From: Sessilibacter corallicola
GTDB taxonomy: Bacteria > Pseudomonadota > Gammaproteobacteria > Pseudomonadales > Cellvibrionaceae
Length of the DNA stretch: 64,000 bases
Assembly: GCF_021290925.1 (NCBI RefSeq)
Contig: NZ_JAJSLX010000002.1
Location: 62,001-126,000, forward strand
Direction: 5' to 3'
The position numbers and the translations under genes were made by a program. Shown here in pieces: positions 1-9,376 of the stretch. Numbering within the stretch: position 1 is the first letter of the stretch; every line of letters begins with the position of its first letter. The notes beneath the pieces are model-generated. The model had not been told where the DNA came from. It saw nothing but the letters and a program-made list of their open reading frames with translations, and searched no databases.

Positions 1-537
1 ACTGTTTTTAATCAACAATAATACATTTGGTAAAGTGAAACTCACACTTTGCTCCATTGTGAAAGGATGGAAACGTAGTCGTTGCTAGAATAATAAGTTT
101 TAGCTTGAACGAACGATTGATTCATAGTTGATGTGCGGGCGTATTTTCACATAAGAATTGTAAAGTTGAGAAATGATTTGGGCGCCAACTTTAATTTATT
201 TATTTCACGGAATTCATTTGCACTCATTGTGGGCATTAGTTTGTGCTAAAGCACCTTAACCGCAGCTGAGTCTTAACAATCCCCTGTACAATATTAGGAT
301 AGACTGTAATTCACGACTTGTGTTTGCGCCCTGTCATGACTTCGATACAAATATGCAATGATGAATCCAGCGTTTTATTTGTTGAGGCAATATTTAATGT
401 GGATAACACATTAAATAATAAGAAGAAAAATACGTAGATTGCTCTGAATAGGAATTTATTCGTGGGGTAGGCAAACGTGGTTAGTGAACGAGACGCCAAA
501 GGGTGTTTAGCCCTAAGGCTGATCTCGCAGGCAGGCG
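1..537. other. Gap downstream of vfr, no gene seen
   Basis: No supportable gene lies here. Open frames in this stretch either run antisense into vfr or have no recognisable protein features. The part next to vfr (about 489-526) can form a weak hairpin with short CGAGA/TCTCG arms around an AGGG/CCCT core, but no U-tract follows on the vfr strand, so I do not call a terminator. Confidence 0.5.
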
Positions 538-1173
538 TTATCGCGTGCCGTAAACCACCATTGTTTTTCCTTTTACGGAAACCAAACCTTGGTCTTCCAG
601 TGTTTTTAATACTCGGCCCACCATTTCTCGGGAGCAACCGACGATACGGCCAATTTCTTGTCGAGTAATTTTGATTTGCATGCCATCTGGATGAGTCATG
701 GCGTCAGGTTCGTTGCACAAATCGAGCAACGTACGCGCAACACGGCCGGTGACGTCCAAAAACGCTAGGTCACCCACTTTTCGAGTGGTGTTACGTAAGC
801 GTTTTGCCATTTGGGTACCAAGAGCAAAAAGGAACTCTGGATGGCTGGCAGTAAGTTCTTGAAATTTGGCGTAACTGATTTCTGCAACTTCACATTCAGT
901 TTTGGCACGAACCCAAGCGCTACGAGAATCGTGTTGATCAAATAAACCCATTTCCCCGAAAAAGTCGCCATCGTTTAAGTAGGCAACAATCATTTCGTGG
1001 CCTTCATCATCTTCGATGATGACGGTAACTGAGCCTTGAATGATGTAATACAGCGAATCACTCTTATCGCCTGCATAAATCAAAGTACTTTTCGCTGGAT
1101 AACGTCGGCGATGACAGTGACTCAGAAATTGATCAACATTGTTTATGTGTGGAGTTAAAGATACGGCAACCAA
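538..1173 (-). CDS. vfr: Vfr/CRP-family cAMP-responsive transcription regulator
   Basis: Global cAMP receptor protein that binds cAMP, dimerises and binds TGTGA-type sites to control catabolic and, in pseudomonads, virulence genes. It has 211 residues, the normal family length. An N-terminal cyclic-nucleotide domain (about 20-125) carries the phosphate-binding signature [10 protein letters not shown] with E74 and the R84-S85 pair. A long dimer helix contains T129-T130. A winged helix-turn-helix (about 168-200) includes [20 protein letters not shown], nearly identical to Vfr of Pseudomonas. The C-terminus ends VVYGTR as in CRP. The RNTTRKVG segment favours Vfr over the enteric CRP form. It is divergent from the OsmC gene, with a palindrome-rich shared upstream region. 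Confidence 0.96.
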   Translation of the reverse strand: MVAVSLTPHINNVDQFLSHCHRRRYPAKSTLIYAGDKSDSLYYIIQGSVTVIIEDDEGHEMIVAYLNDGDFFGEMGLFDQHDSRSAWVRAKTECEVAEISYAKFQELTASHPEFLFALGTQMAKRLRNTTRKVGDLAFLDVTGRVARTLLDLCNEPDAMTHPDGMQIKITRQEIGRIVGCSREMVGRVLKTLEDQGLVSVKGKTMVVYGTR

Positions 1174-1212
1174 ATTTTTCCCCCTGGCTTGTGGCCCTCT
1201 GATCGTGTACCG

Positions 1213-1224
1213 CGCAGGCCTGCG
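1213..1224. promoter_or_regulatory. 12-bp perfect palindrome upstream of vfr
   Basis: The sequence CGCAGGCCTGCG is self-complementary and lies about 40 bp upstream of the vfr start, in its presumed promoter or leader. It could be an operator or a small hairpin. Its function is not known from the sequence. Confidence 0.4.
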
Positions 1225-1235
1225 ACCGAAAAGCT

Positions 1236-1253
1236 TCGAGTAAATTTACTCGA
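1236..1253. promoter_or_regulatory. 18-bp perfect palindrome upstream of vfr
   Basis: The sequence TCGAGTAAATTTACTCGA is a perfect 18-bp palindrome 63-80 bp upstream of vfr. Perfect symmetry without a loop fits a dimeric repressor or activator site better than an RNA hairpin. It does not match the CRP consensus TGTGA-N6-TCACA, so the binding factor is unknown. Confidence 0.5.
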
Positions 1254-1337
1254 TGCTAATAAGTCTAGCCGCTAGTTGGAATACAAGCGTCAATACAAAT
1301 AGTCATTATGGCGTTGTTATTTATGTCACACCAGTAT

Positions 1338-1373
1338 TTCACAAATAATCACCTTGTTTTGTGAAGTGATTAT
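1338..1373. promoter_or_regulatory. Two interleaved 8-bp inverted repeats upstream of the OsmC gene
   Basis: TTCACAAA at 1338-1345 pairs with TTTGTGAA at 1358-1365. ATAATCAC at 1345-1352 pairs with GTGATTAT at 1366-1373. The arms are in the order A-B-A'-B', so the two pairings cross. The TTTGTGA and GTGATTA elements resemble CRP half-sites. It could be overlapping operators in the vfr/osmC divergent promoter or, if transcribed, a pseudoknot. Confidence 0.45.
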
Positions 1374-1500
1374 CTACTACTCGTGTGCTTTTATCGTTAA
1401 TCGATCTAAATTATTGAGTTCAGACCATTTTTTTACTTTATGGTAAGCTTAACGGCTGCTCTGCAATCTGTTTATGATCATTTTTTTGGGAGAAAATTCA

Positions 1501-1920
1501 ATGCAAGCTACTGTCAAATGGGTCGATGGTGTTCAATTTCTCGGAGAATCCGGTAGTGGCCATAGCGTAGTCATGGATGGCCCAGAAAATCATGGCGGTC
1601 GTAACACGGGTGTGCGGCCAATGGAAATGTTGCTTTTAGGAATTGGAGGATGTGCTTCTTTTGACGTATTAAGCATTCTCACAAAATCCCGTCAGCCGGT
1701 TTCAGATTGTAAGTGCGAATTAAAAGCAGAGCGCGCCGATGCTGTTCCCGCTGTATTTACAAAAATTCACCTACACTTTGTGGTTTCAGGAAAAGGTTTA
1801 AAAGAAACTCAGGTTGCCCGTGCGGTAGAGCTTTCGGCGACTAAGTACTGCTCCGCGTCTAAAATGATGGACGCAGCAGGTGTGGAAGTGACTCACGATT
1901 ACGAAATTGTTGAAGAATAA
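1501..1920 (+). CDS. OsmC/Ohr-family thiol peroxidase-like protein
   Basis: OsmC-family proteins reduce organic hydroperoxides with a reactive cysteine pair; this subgroup (YhfA-like) is less well characterised. The 139-residue protein has the two family cysteines at C51 (GIGGCASFDV) and C117 (TKYCSAS), 66 residues apart as expected in OsmC. The RPMEMLLLGIGGC segment is typical. I start at 1501 because GGGAGAAA lies just upstream; the in-frame ATG at 1474 has no comparable ribosome site. It is divergent from vfr, and an OsmC gene beside vfr is also found in Pseudomonas, which suggests an ancestral neighbourhood. A hairpin terminator follows. The substrate is not known. Confidence 0.9.
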   Translation: MQATVKWVDGVQFLGESGSGHSVVMDGPENHGGRNTGVRPMEMLLLGIGGCASFDVLSILTKSRQPVSDCKCELKAERADAVPAVFTKIHLHFVVSGKGLKETQVARAVELSATKYCSASKMMDAAGVEVTHDYEIVEE

Positions 1921-1964
1921 TTTTTTAGAAGCTGACTTATTTGTCAATAAAAGTGTATCAACAG

Positions 1965-1998
1965 AAGCCTGTGCAGTTTTAATACGACAGGCTTTTGT
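1965..1998 (+). terminator. Rho-independent terminator of the OsmC gene
   Basis: AAGCCTGT (1965-1972) pairs with ACAGGCTT (1987-1994) around a 14-base loop, followed by a short T tract. It lies 45 bp after the OsmC stop and before the converging coq7 end. Confidence 0.7.
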
Positions 1999-2024
1999 AT
2001 TCGAGTAGAATTTAAAAAACTCGA

Positions 2025-2669
2025 TTAAATATGGTAACTGGTTTTTGTCATTGCTTTACTGACCAAAGACATCGCCAGTTTTACCGGTTTTGGAAATTTT
2101 GTTCCACCGGCATTCAACGCTCGATCAGCGTGTTCTTGTTCGTCTTCCACCATTTGCTCAATAATTTTTCGGCTTTTGGTATCGTTCTCTGGCAGTTTTC
2201 GCAAATGCTCATTTAAATGTTTGCACACTTGCTCTTCGGTTGCCGCCACAAATCCCAAAGAAACTTTATCGCTGACCAAACCTGCCGCTGCGCCAAGACC
2301 AAACGACATACCGTACCAAAGTGGATTTAAAACACTGGTATGACTATCCAGTTCTTTTATTCTTTCTTCACACCAAGCTAAGTGATCCAATTCTTCCAGT
2401 GCAGCAACGTCCATTTCTTCTCGAATTTCGGGTAATTTTGCGGTCGCAGCTTGGCCTTGGTATAAGCCTTGGGCGCACACTTCGCCACAGTGGTTCACTC
2501 GCATCAATCCCGCCGCGTGACGCTTCTCGTGTTCGGTTAATTCTGGGTTAACGTCGTTGTGCGCAGGCGATTCGTGAAAAACTGGCTTATTGCCCGACGT
2601 CAGTGTACGCAGGGCGCGATCCGCTTGAGTGATGAAGTGATCAATGGGATTAAGCTCACGTGTGGACAT
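2025..2669 (-). CDS. coq7: Coq7-type 3-demethoxyubiquinol hydroxylase
   Basis: Di-iron monooxygenase of ubiquinone synthesis that hydroxylates the 2-polyprenyl-3-methyl-6-methoxy-1,4-benzoquinol ring, replacing UbiF in many proteobacteria. The 214-residue protein shows the carboxylate-bridged di-iron motifs: E63 in [10 protein letters not shown]93-x-x-H96 in EELDHLAW, and a second E-x-x-H in [11 protein letters not shown] near the C-terminus. It has no flavin motif, which excludes UbiF. It is a single-gene unit convergent with the OsmC gene and divergent from the AAA ATPase; the same neighbours occur near vfr in Pseudomonas. Membrane association would be peripheral, as in the family. Confidence 0.95.
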   Translation of the reverse strand: MSTRELNPIDHFITQADRALRTLTSGNKPVFHESPAHNDVNPELTEHEKRHAAGLMRVNHCGEVCAQGLYQGQAATAKLPEIREEMDVAALEELDHLAWCEERIKELDSHTSVLNPLWYGMSFGLGAAAGLVSDKVSLGFVAATEEQVCKHLNEHLRKLPENDTKSRKIIEQMVEDEQEHADRALNAGGTKFPKPVKLAMSLVSKAMTKTSYHI

Positions 2670-2817
2670 AAATTTCTGCTCGAATTCAATTCTGTTGGGT
2701 AAATCCTACTCCAATCTTAATCTATGATGTAGGTTTAAAGAATGTTAACGCAAAAAATTCTTAGGCAAATTGATTAAACTCTTATAAAGCCGCAGGCCAA
2801 TCACAAGGAACAACTCA

Positions 2818-4281
2818 ATGGATGATTTACTCGCCGTCTTAACAGCCAATATTCCTCTTGCCGTGATCGAAACGGACGATGAAAAACGTGCTTGTGAACA
2901 ACTGTTGGATTCTGCAGAAGGGTTACGCAAACCTTGTTTTAAATGGACCATCAGTGATGGCCTCAAAACCTTAGAGCGCGGTTTTGGTGTCATTAAACCC
3001 CCAGAGTTGCCTAATCCAACCCACATTCTTGAACACATTAAAAAGGAATCCACAGCCGGTGTTTATATCCTGTGTGATTTTCACCCTTTTATAGAAGGTG
3101 AGCACGTCAATGTTCGCTTGATTAAAGACATTGCACTGAATTTTGATGTGATCGGCCATGTGTTGGTGTTTGTCAGTCATAAGCTGGAAATACCGCCTGA
3201 GCTTCGCCCGTATTCTCAACGTGTGCGCTTAGCGCTGCCGACGGAGCCAGAAATTACAAAAATTGTTCGCGAAGAAGCGCAACGCTGGACTGACCAGCGC
3301 GGCGGCAAAGTTGGCGTTGATCGCGAAGCGCTGAGAATGTTGGTGAAAACGGTCAAGGGAATGGCTCATCAAGATGTACGTCATTTGGTGAGAACAGCCA
3401 TTTTTGACGACGGTGTAATCGATCAAAGTGACGTTCCGGCCATTAATAAAGCCAAATTCGAGTTGCTGTCGATGGACGGTATTCTGAGTTACGAATTTGG
3501 CGTTGAAAAAATGGATAAAGTCGGCGGTCTCGAAAACCTTAAATCTTGGTTAGAGCAGCGCAAAACCAGTTTTTTATCGGGCAATACGATTGATTCCCCC
3601 AAAGGCGTTTTGATGGTGGGTGTTCAGGGGGCGGGTAAAAGTTTGGCGGCAAAAGCGGTGGCCGGAATGTGGAATCTGCCGTTGTTGCGTCTTGATTTTG
3701 GTGCGTTGTACAACAAATTCTTCGGTGAAACAGAACGTAATTTGCGCCAGTCACTGGCTCAGGCCGAAGTCATGGAGCCTTGTGTACTCTGGATTGATGA
3801 AATCGAAAAAGGGCTCGCCGTTGGTGATAGCGATAATGGAACCTCCAAGCGTGTCTTGGGAACCTTGCTGACCTGGATGGCGGAGCGGGATCAAAAAGTT
3901 TTTATGGTCGCAACCAGCAACGATATCTCTAAACTTCCCCCGGAATTACTGCGTAAGGGGCGTTTTGATGAAATCTTTTTCGTCGATTTGCCGGATGATG
4001 CTGCTCGCAAAGCCATTTTTACGATCCATTTGAATCGACGGGAAATATCAACCATCGACTTTGACATGGAATTACTCGTTCAAACCAGTGCTGGATTCAG
4101 CGGTGCTGAGATAGAACAGGCCATCGTGTCCGCACAATTTGCTGCCAATGCCCAGGAAATGCATTTGGATGATCAGTTAGTGTTGCAGCAGTTGCATCTA
4201 ACTAAACCGCTGTCGGTGGTGATGGGGGAGAAAATTGCCGCACTCAGGGCTTGGGCGCAGGATAGAACAATCAGTGCCTAA
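2818..4281 (+). CDS. AAA-family ATPase, Ycf46-like
   Basis: A 487-residue AAA+ ATPase with one C-terminal AAA module and an uncharacterised N-terminal domain of about 220 residues. Walker A is GVQGAGKS at 268-275 (K274). Walker B is VLWIDEIEK with D327 and E328. The arginine-finger region is RKGRFDE at 379-385. A small C-terminal lid domain (about 400-487) includes [12 protein letters not shown]. The layout matches the COG0464/Ycf46-like group, whose function is unclear outside cyanobacteria. There is no transmembrane segment or protease domain. It is divergent from coq7 and convergent with purD. A role in remodelling a protein complex follows from the fold; the target is unknown. Confidence 0.85.
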   Translation: MDDLLAVLTANIPLAVIETDDEKRACEQLLDSAEGLRKPCFKWTISDGLKTLERGFGVIKPPELPNPTHILEHIKKESTAGVYILCDFHPFIEGEHVNVRLIKDIALNFDVIGHVLVFVSHKLEIPPELRPYSQRVRLALPTEPEITKIVREEAQRWTDQRGGKVGVDREALRMLVKTVKGMAHQDVRHLVRTAIFDDGVIDQSDVPAINKAKFELLSMDGILSYEFGVEKMDKVGGLENLKSWLEQRKTSFLSGNTIDSPKGVLMVGVQGAGKSLAAKAVAGMWNLPLLRLDFGALYNKFFGETERNLRQSLAQAEVMEPCVLWIDEIEKGLAVGDSDNGTSKRVLGTLLTWMAERDQKVFMVATSNDISKLPPELLRKGRFDEIFFVDLPDDAARKAIFTIHLNRREISTIDFDMELLVQTSAGFSGAEIEQAIVSAQFAANAQEMHLDDQLVLQQLHLTKPLSVVMGEKIAALRAWAQDRTISA

Positions 4282-4294
4282 ATGTGTGAACAAC

Positions 4295-4318
4295 CAAGGC
4301 AGCCGTGAGACTGCCTTG
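4295..4318. terminator. Hairpin between the AAA ATPase and purD
   Basis: CAAGGCAG (4295-4302) pairs with CTGCCTTG (4311-4318) around an 8-base loop. It sits exactly between two convergent genes and could end transcription from both sides, though neither side has a strong U-tract. Confidence 0.5.
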
Positions 4319-4332
4319 ATCTTAGCAAAGAG

Positions 4333-5625
4333 TTAAGCTTCTGATTGCTCGCGAGCGATCGCTCGATAGGCAATATCTTTGCGATAGAAAGAGCCATTCC
4401 AACTGACCTTCTCGGCTACTTGATAGGCTTTCTCTGCGGCTTCGGCAACTGAATTACCCAGCGCTGTTGCACACAAAACACGTCCGCCTGCGGTAACCAC
4501 TTTGTCGTCGGCGCTTTTGGTTCCTGCGTGGAAGACTTTGCCAAGTTCATCCGATACTGAATCCAAGCCTAAGATCTCGTCACCTTTAGGGTAGCTGCCC
4601 GGATACCCGCCAGCGGCCAGAACAACACCAACGGCCGCTTGCTCTGCCCAGTCGGCACTGGTTTGGTCGAGCTTTTTGTCGATTGCAGCAAGACACAAGT
4701 TCACCAAATCCGATTGCAAGCGCATCATGATAGGTTGAGTCTCAGGATCGCCAAAACGGCAGTTGTACTCAATCACTTTGGGTGTGCCGTCTGGAGTAAT
4801 CATCAAGCCTGCGTACAAAAAGCCTGTGTAAGGATTGCCTTCAGCGGCCATGCCTGCCACGGTTGGTTCGATAACTTCTGCCATGATGCGATTGTGGACA
4901 TCAGGTGTGACCACTGGAGCCGGTGAATAGGCACCCATGCCTCCTGTGTTGGGGCCGGTATCGCCGTCACCTACGCGTTTGTGATCTTGACTGGTTGCCA
5001 TTGGCAAGATGTTTTTGCCGTCAACCATAACGATAAAGCTAGCTTCTTCACCTTCCAAAAATTCTTCGATGACAACGCGCGCACCTGCGTCGCCAAAGGC
5101 ATTGCCTGAAAGCATGTCGGTGACAGCGTCTTTGGCTTGCTCAAGTGTTTCGGCAACGATCACGCCTTTACCAGCGGCAAGGCCGTCGGCTTTCACCACA
5201 ATCGGTGCGCCTTTGGCGTCAAGGTATTCCAGTGCTGGAGCGACTTCGGTGAAGGTTTGATACTCTGCGGTAGGGATTGCGTGTCGGGCCAGAAAATCTT
5301 TGGTGAAAGATTTAGAGCCTTCCAGTTGTGCCGCATTTTGGCTTGGGCCAAAGCACGCTAGGTTTCTTTCGGTGAAGAAATCCACAATGCCGTCAACCAA
5401 TGGTGCTTCTGGGCCAATGATGGTGAGCTTAACGTTGTTATTTTCAGCAAAGTTGGCCAGAGCTTCAAAGTCGTCGATGGCGATTGCAAGGTTTTCAATG
5501 TTTGCTTCGCCGTTGGTTCCTGCGTTGCCTGGTGCAACATAAACAGTATTTACGTCGGGGCTTTGTGCCGCTTTCCAGGCTAGGGCGTGCTCTCTGCCGC
5601 CACTGCCGATAACTAAAATGTTCAT
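4333..5625 (-). CDS. purD: Phosphoribosylamine--glycine ligase (GAR synthetase)
   Basis: Second step of de novo purine synthesis: ATP-dependent joining of glycine to 5-phosphoribosylamine. The 430-residue length is standard. The N-terminal domain opens with MNILVIGSGGREHALAW. An ATP-grasp domain (about 100-300) includes VVKADGLAAGKGV and the family signature NCRFGDPETQ near the end of the domain. The C-terminal domain carries the VVLAAGGYPG segment. It lies 66 bp downstream of purH on the same strand, so the two are probably cotranscribed, as in many gammaproteobacteria. Confidence 0.97.
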   Translation of the reverse strand: MNILVIGSGGREHALAWKAAQSPDVNTVYVAPGNAGTNGEANIENLAIAIDDFEALANFAENNNVKLTIIGPEAPLVDGIVDFFTERNLACFGPSQNAAQLEGSKSFTKDFLARHAIPTAEYQTFTEVAPALEYLDAKGAPIVVKADGLAAGKGVIVAETLEQAKDAVTDMLSGNAFGDAGARVVIEEFLEGEEASFIVMVDGKNILPMATSQDHKRVGDGDTGPNTGGMGAYSPAPVVTPDVHNRIMAEVIEPTVAGMAAEGNPYTGFLYAGLMITPDGTPKVIEYNCRFGDPETQPIMMRLQSDLVNLCLAAIDKKLDQTSADWAEQAAVGVVLAAGGYPGSYPKGDEILGLDSVSDELGKVFHAGTKSADDKVVTAGGRVLCATALGNSVAEAAEKAYQVAEKVSWNGSFYRKDIAYRAIAREQSEA

Positions 5626-5655
5626 AGATTCGCGTTTCTGTCGTTACTGTTAACG

Positions 5656-5682
5656 TCCCGTTGCGACAAGCTCGAAACGGGA
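5656..5682 (-). repeat. Hairpin in the purH-purD spacer
   Basis: TCCCGTT (5656-5662) pairs with AACGGGA (5676-5682) around a 13-base loop. There is no U-tract, so it may protect or process the purHD transcript rather than end it. Confidence 0.4.
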
Positions 5683-5691
5683 TGGCCGAAA

Positions 5692-7269
5692 TTAATGGCG
5701 GAAGTGGCGCATGCCGGTAAATACCATCGCGATGTTGTGTTCATCCGCCGCAGCGATGACTTCTTCATCACGAATCGAGCCGCCCGGTTGAATCACACAG
5801 CTAACTCCATTTGATGCCGCGTTATCAAGGCCGTCGCGGAACGGGAAGAAAGCGTCGCTCGCCATGCAGCTGCCGGTCACTTCCAGGCCTGCGTGTTCGG
5901 CTTTAATGGCGGCGATTCGAGCGGAATTAACTCGGCTCATTTGGCCTGCACCAACACCAATCGTGCGCTGACCTTTAGCGTAAACAATGGCGTTAGATTT
6001 AACCATTTTCGCTACTTTCCAGGTGAATAGAAGGTCAGAAATCTCCGCTTCGGTTGGCTTGCGTTTGGTTACCACAGTGAGCTGATCGGCGGTGATTAAT
6101 CCCAAGTCGCGATCTTGTACCAATAAGCCACCATTCACGCGTTTGAAATCCAAGCTGGGATTCGATGCGCTGATGTCGCCGCACACTAACAAGCGAACGT
6201 TTTTCTTGGCGGCAACGATTTCGGAGACACCGTTGGCAACCGAAGGCGCGATGATCACTTCCACGAATTGCTTGTCGACAATGGCTTGAGCGGTGGCGCC
6301 GTCAAGCTCACGGTTAAAGGCAATGATGCCTCCGAAGGCAGATTCTGGATCGGTATCGAATGCTTTTTGGTAAGCGTTCAACAGGTTTGCATCGGAAGCA
6401 ACGCCGCACGGATTCGCGTGCTTAACGATAACGCAGGTCGGAGCATCGAACAGCTTGACGGTTTCGAGTGCTGCGTCGGTATCGGCAATGTTGTTGTAAG
6501 AAAGCTCTTTGCCTTGAAGTTGTTTGGCGGAACTAATGGAACCTTCAACCGGTGTTGATTCAACGTAGAAAGCGCTCTTTTGATGCGGGTTTTCCCCGTA
6601 GCGCATGTCTTGTTGTTTGGTTAGCTGAATATTAAAGGTGCGTGCAAAATCGTCGTTGCCGCTGCCGACCATTTTGCCGAAGTAATTCGCGATCGCGCCA
6701 TCGTATTTAGCGGTGTGCTCATAGGCTTTAATGGCGAGGTCGAATCGGGTAGCTTTTGACGTCGCCCCGTTGTTGGCGTCCATTTCTGCAATGATGGTTT
6801 CGTAATCGCTGGCATTTACTACGATGTTCACAAACGCGTTGTTTTTTGCCGCAGCGCGAACCATCGTTGGGCCGCCGATATCGATATTTTCGATGGCGTC
6901 TTCCAAAGAGCAATCTGGATTGGCGACGGTGTTTTCGAACGGGTAGAGGTTGACAACAACCATATCAATTGCGGCGATTCCATGTTCGGCCATCACTGCG
7001 TCGTCTTGCCCGCGTCTTGCCAAAATACCGCCGTGAATTTTGGGGTGCAGAGTTTTAACTCGACCGTCCATCATTTCTGGGAATCCGGTGTGATCGGACA
7101 CTTCAATAACGTCAACGCCTTCTTGTTTTAACAATTTAAACGTGCCGCCGGTCGAAAGAATCTCAACGCCGAAGCCTTGCAGTTTTTTGGCAAACTCAAC
7201 AATGCCGGATTTGTCAGAAACGCTGATTAAAGCGCGTTTAATCGGTATTAGATCCATAGGCGTGGACAT
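5692..7269 (-). CDS. purH: Bifunctional AICAR transformylase/IMP cyclohydrolase
   Basis: Catalyses the last two steps of IMP synthesis: formyl transfer to AICAR and ring closure. The 525-residue protein has an N-terminal MGS-like cyclohydrolase domain (about 1-145, with [17 protein letters not shown]). A C-terminal transformylase domain contains the KHANPCG active-site motif and ends in a TGMRHFRH tail. I start at MSTPMDL (7269) rather than 18 bases upstream because GGGAGAGA sits at the right distance. It precedes purD. Upstream lies a 332-bp gap shared with the end of fis; no clear PurR box was recognised. Confidence 0.97.
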   Translation of the reverse strand: MSTPMDLIPIKRALISVSDKSGIVEFAKKLQGFGVEILSTGGTFKLLKQEGVDVIEVSDHTGFPEMMDGRVKTLHPKIHGGILARRGQDDAVMAEHGIAAIDMVVVNLYPFENTVANPDCSLEDAIENIDIGGPTMVRAAAKNNAFVNIVVNASDYETIIAEMDANNGATSKATRFDLAIKAYEHTAKYDGAIANYFGKMVGSGNDDFARTFNIQLTKQQDMRYGENPHQKSAFYVESTPVEGSISSAKQLQGKELSYNNIADTDAALETVKLFDAPTCVIVKHANPCGVASDANLLNAYQKAFDTDPESAFGGIIAFNRELDGATAQAIVDKQFVEVIIAPSVANGVSEIVAAKKNVRLLVCGDISASNPSLDFKRVNGGLLVQDRDLGLITADQLTVVTKRKPTEAEISDLLFTWKVAKMVKSNAIVYAKGQRTIGVGAGQMSRVNSARIAAIKAEHAGLEVTGSCMASDAFFPFRDGLDNAASNGVSCVIQPGGSIRDEEVIAAADEHNIAMVFTGMRHFRH

Positions 7270-7601
7270 TAACTCGTTCTCTCCCAAAAAAGATGTTTTG
7301 AAATGCTTCTACGTAATCAGTCTAGCGTGTACCAAATTACGTTAGTGTTTGTGAGGTGCACTTTGGGTTGAATTCTCGGCGTGTTCTGTGACAGCTTAGT
7401 CGAGACAATTGTAACCTGTGCGTGGAATTTACCTAGAAACTGCTTGAATGTTCATGTGCAAATGAGCCTAACGTCTAGCAATTGACGCGATGTCATTTAG
7501 GTAGAGTTTTAGATTTCACAAAAAGGTAACCTAAACCGTGTTGAATTTGGTTTAGGTTCCTTATGAGCAGTGCAGACTTTTCAGCCTAACTGCTTAAGAG
7601 A
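7270..7601. other. Gap between purH and fis
   Basis: Apart from the fis terminator hairpin at its upstream end (7525-7560), I see no gene here. It must contain the purH promoter, but no convincing -35/-10 pair or PurR operator was found. Confidence 0.5.
7525..7560 (-). terminator. Terminator of the dusB-fis operon
   Basis: On the minus strand AACCTAAACC and GGTTTAGGTT form a 10-bp stem with an 11-base loop, extended by a bulged GG/CC pair and followed by TTTTT. It lies about 40 bp after the fis stop. Confidence 0.75.
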
Positions 7602-7934
7602 TTAAAGCTGGCCGTATTGCTTTAATTTTTTGCGTAGAGTGCCTCGGTTTAAACCCAGGATTTCAGCGGCTTTGGTTTGGTTGTGACGAGTGTATTTCAT
7701 CACAACTTCAAGTAACGGTGCTTCAACTTCTGCCATTACCAGATCATACACATTGGATACAGCTTGACCATCTAAGTGCTGGAAGTAATTATCGATTGAT
7801 TGCTTAACGCAGTCGCGAAGCGAGCTGCTGCTGGCTTCAATATTTGTAGTTTTAAACCGATCACTTGGAGTTTCAGTTGGTGTAACTGTAGTGTTAGGTG
7901 TCAGTTCAGCTAACGCTGTTTCAATTTGACTCAT
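7602..7934 (-). CDS. fis: DNA-binding protein Fis
   Basis: Nucleoid-associated protein that bends DNA and activates rRNA promoters, among others. It is 110 residues, slightly longer than the 98-residue enteric Fis because of a variable N-terminus. The C-terminal helix-turn-helix (about 84-107) reads [20 protein letters not shown], almost identical to E. coli Fis. The start overlaps the dusB stop by 4 bp (ATGA), giving the conserved dusB-fis operon. Confidence 0.96.
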   Translation of the reverse strand: MSQIETALAELTPNTTVTPTETPSDRFKTTNIEASSSSLRDCVKQSIDNYFQHLDGQAVSNVYDLVMAEVEAPLLEVVMKYTRHNQTKAAEILGLNRGTLRKKLKQYGQL

Positions 7935-8923
7935 GCCGCTTTTTCCCCATCACGTATCAAGTCATTAAAATGTTCTTCAATGCACTCGACTTGCTTTTGC
8001 GCACTTACTATTTGATTAAATTGAGTTCGCAGAAGTTTGCCATTTGCAAAATCCTGCAGGTACCAACCCACGTGTTTACGAGCGATTCGCACCCCTAAAT
8101 AGTCACCGTAGAAAGCATGAAGCTCGTTAAGATGACTAAGTAATATGTGTTTGATTTCTTCCTCAGAAGGAGCTGGCAGGTGTTCGCCCGCTTCTAAAAA
8201 GTGATTGATCTGACGAAAAACCCAAGGTCTCCCTTGAGCGGCGCGTCCAATCATTACTGCTGCAGCTGAGGTTTTTTCAAGTACCGCCTTGGCTTTCGCC
8301 GCGTCTGTTATGTCTCCGTTGGCAATGACGGGAACCGAAACTTCTGAACAAATCTCTGAAATGGTTTCGTATTCCGCTTCGCCAGTGAAGCGACAGGCGC
8401 GTGTTCGACCGTGAACGGTGATAGCACTGATTCCCGCAGATTCGGCCATTTTGGCAATGGTCAATGCGTTGCGGTTTGCCTTATCCCAACCGGTACGCAT
8501 TTTCAGTGTAACCGGCAGTGAAACGGCTGAAATCACTGCATCTAAAATTTCGCCAACTAAAGCTTCATCGCGCATAAGCGCAGAGCCTGCGGCTTTGTTA
8601 CACACTTTTTTCGCCGGACAACCCATATTGATATCGATTATCTCAGCGCCAATGTCTTGATTGGCTTTGGCTGCCTCAGACATGGTTTTAGGACAGGTTC
8701 CGGCAATCTGGACAGATTTGATTCCCGTTTCACCGGTAAAATCGAGTCTCGACGCTGACTTTCTGCTGTTCCACAAGCGTGTGTCACTTGTGACCATTTC
8801 TGAAACCGCAAGCCCTGCACCAAAAGAACGGCATAATTGCCGAAAAGGCCGGTCGGAAATACCTGCCATCGGTGCCAATAATGCACGACTGTTAATGGTG
8901 TGTGGGCCGATCTTAAATGCCAA
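7931..8923 (-). CDS. dusB: tRNA-dihydrouridine synthase B
   Basis: FMN-dependent enzyme that reduces a D-loop uridine in tRNA. The 330-residue protein is a TIM-barrel Dus protein. It starts with [21 protein letters not shown] and has the catalytic cysteine C102 in [10 protein letters not shown], plus the GRTRACRF and FMN-phosphate-binding [10 protein letters not shown] segments. It overlaps fis by 4 bp, and the pair is a well-known operon that couples Fis production to growth. The upstream 442-bp gap holds the presumed promoter. Confidence 0.95.
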   Translation of the reverse strand: MAFKIGPHTINSRALLAPMAGISDRPFRQLCRSFGAGLAVSEMVTSDTRLWNSRKSASRLDFTGETGIKSVQIAGTCPKTMSEAAKANQDIGAEIIDINMGCPAKKVCNKAAGSALMRDEALVGEILDAVISAVSLPVTLKMRTGWDKANRNALTIAKMAESAGISAITVHGRTRACRFTGEAEYETISEICSEVSVPVIANGDITDAAKAKAVLEKTSAAAVMIGRAAQGRPWVFRQINHFLEAGEHLPAPSEEEIKHILLSHLNELHAFYGDYLGVRIARKHVGWYLQDFANGKLLRTQFNQIVSAQKQVECIEEHFNDLIRDGEKAA

Positions 8924-9365
8924 TGGAACTCCAAGCCTTTAATTGCGCTGGTTTGTTTATCTCCAAAAGCACCTAATCAACCAACTTCGATTGTTTGCGA
9001 AAGGTTGTTTAAATCGTAAATTCAAGCGGTGCCAAAAAAGGGCGCCCATCATACCCGCATCTGGGGAAAATGGGAAAGTAGAAATTAGCCGTATTGTAGA
9101 TTTTTTGCACCTGTCTAAAAGTCGAGATATTCAAACTGAAACTAGGGGTTTCTGACAAGTACTTTTATGGCGAGTTTTAAAATATAGAATCGAATATTAA
9201 GTCGTTTTAGTTCTTTAAGTTTTAAGATTGATTCATTCAAAAATAACCAACAAGATCAAAGGGCTAAGCTACGTTTGATTTTCGAGTCTAACGTGCGTTT
9301 GCTTTTACTTCGTTCAAATTGAGAGGGAACGTGTTACAGAAGGTTTTATCAATCCGTTAAAGCGA
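8924..9365. other. Gap between dusB and the DUF3426 gene
   Basis: This stretch should hold the dusB-fis promoter on the minus strand. A 70-codon open frame on the plus strand (8943-9155) has no homology I recognise and no ribosome site, so I leave it out. The only structured element is the hairpin at the far end (9350-9376). Confidence 0.5.
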
Positions 9366-9376
9366 TTAACGGATTG
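9350..9376 (-). terminator. Hairpin overlapping the stop of the DUF3426 gene
   Basis: CAATCCGTTAA (9350-9360) pairs perfectly with TTAACGGATTG (9366-9376) around a 5-base loop. The right arm contains the last codons and the stop of the DUF3426 gene. Only a weak ATAAAACC follows on the minus strand, so termination is likely but not certain. Confidence 0.55.

Noticed and set aside
311-637. 108-codon minus-strand frame across the vfr end
   Set aside because: Overlaps vfr in a different frame and lacks protein-like features.
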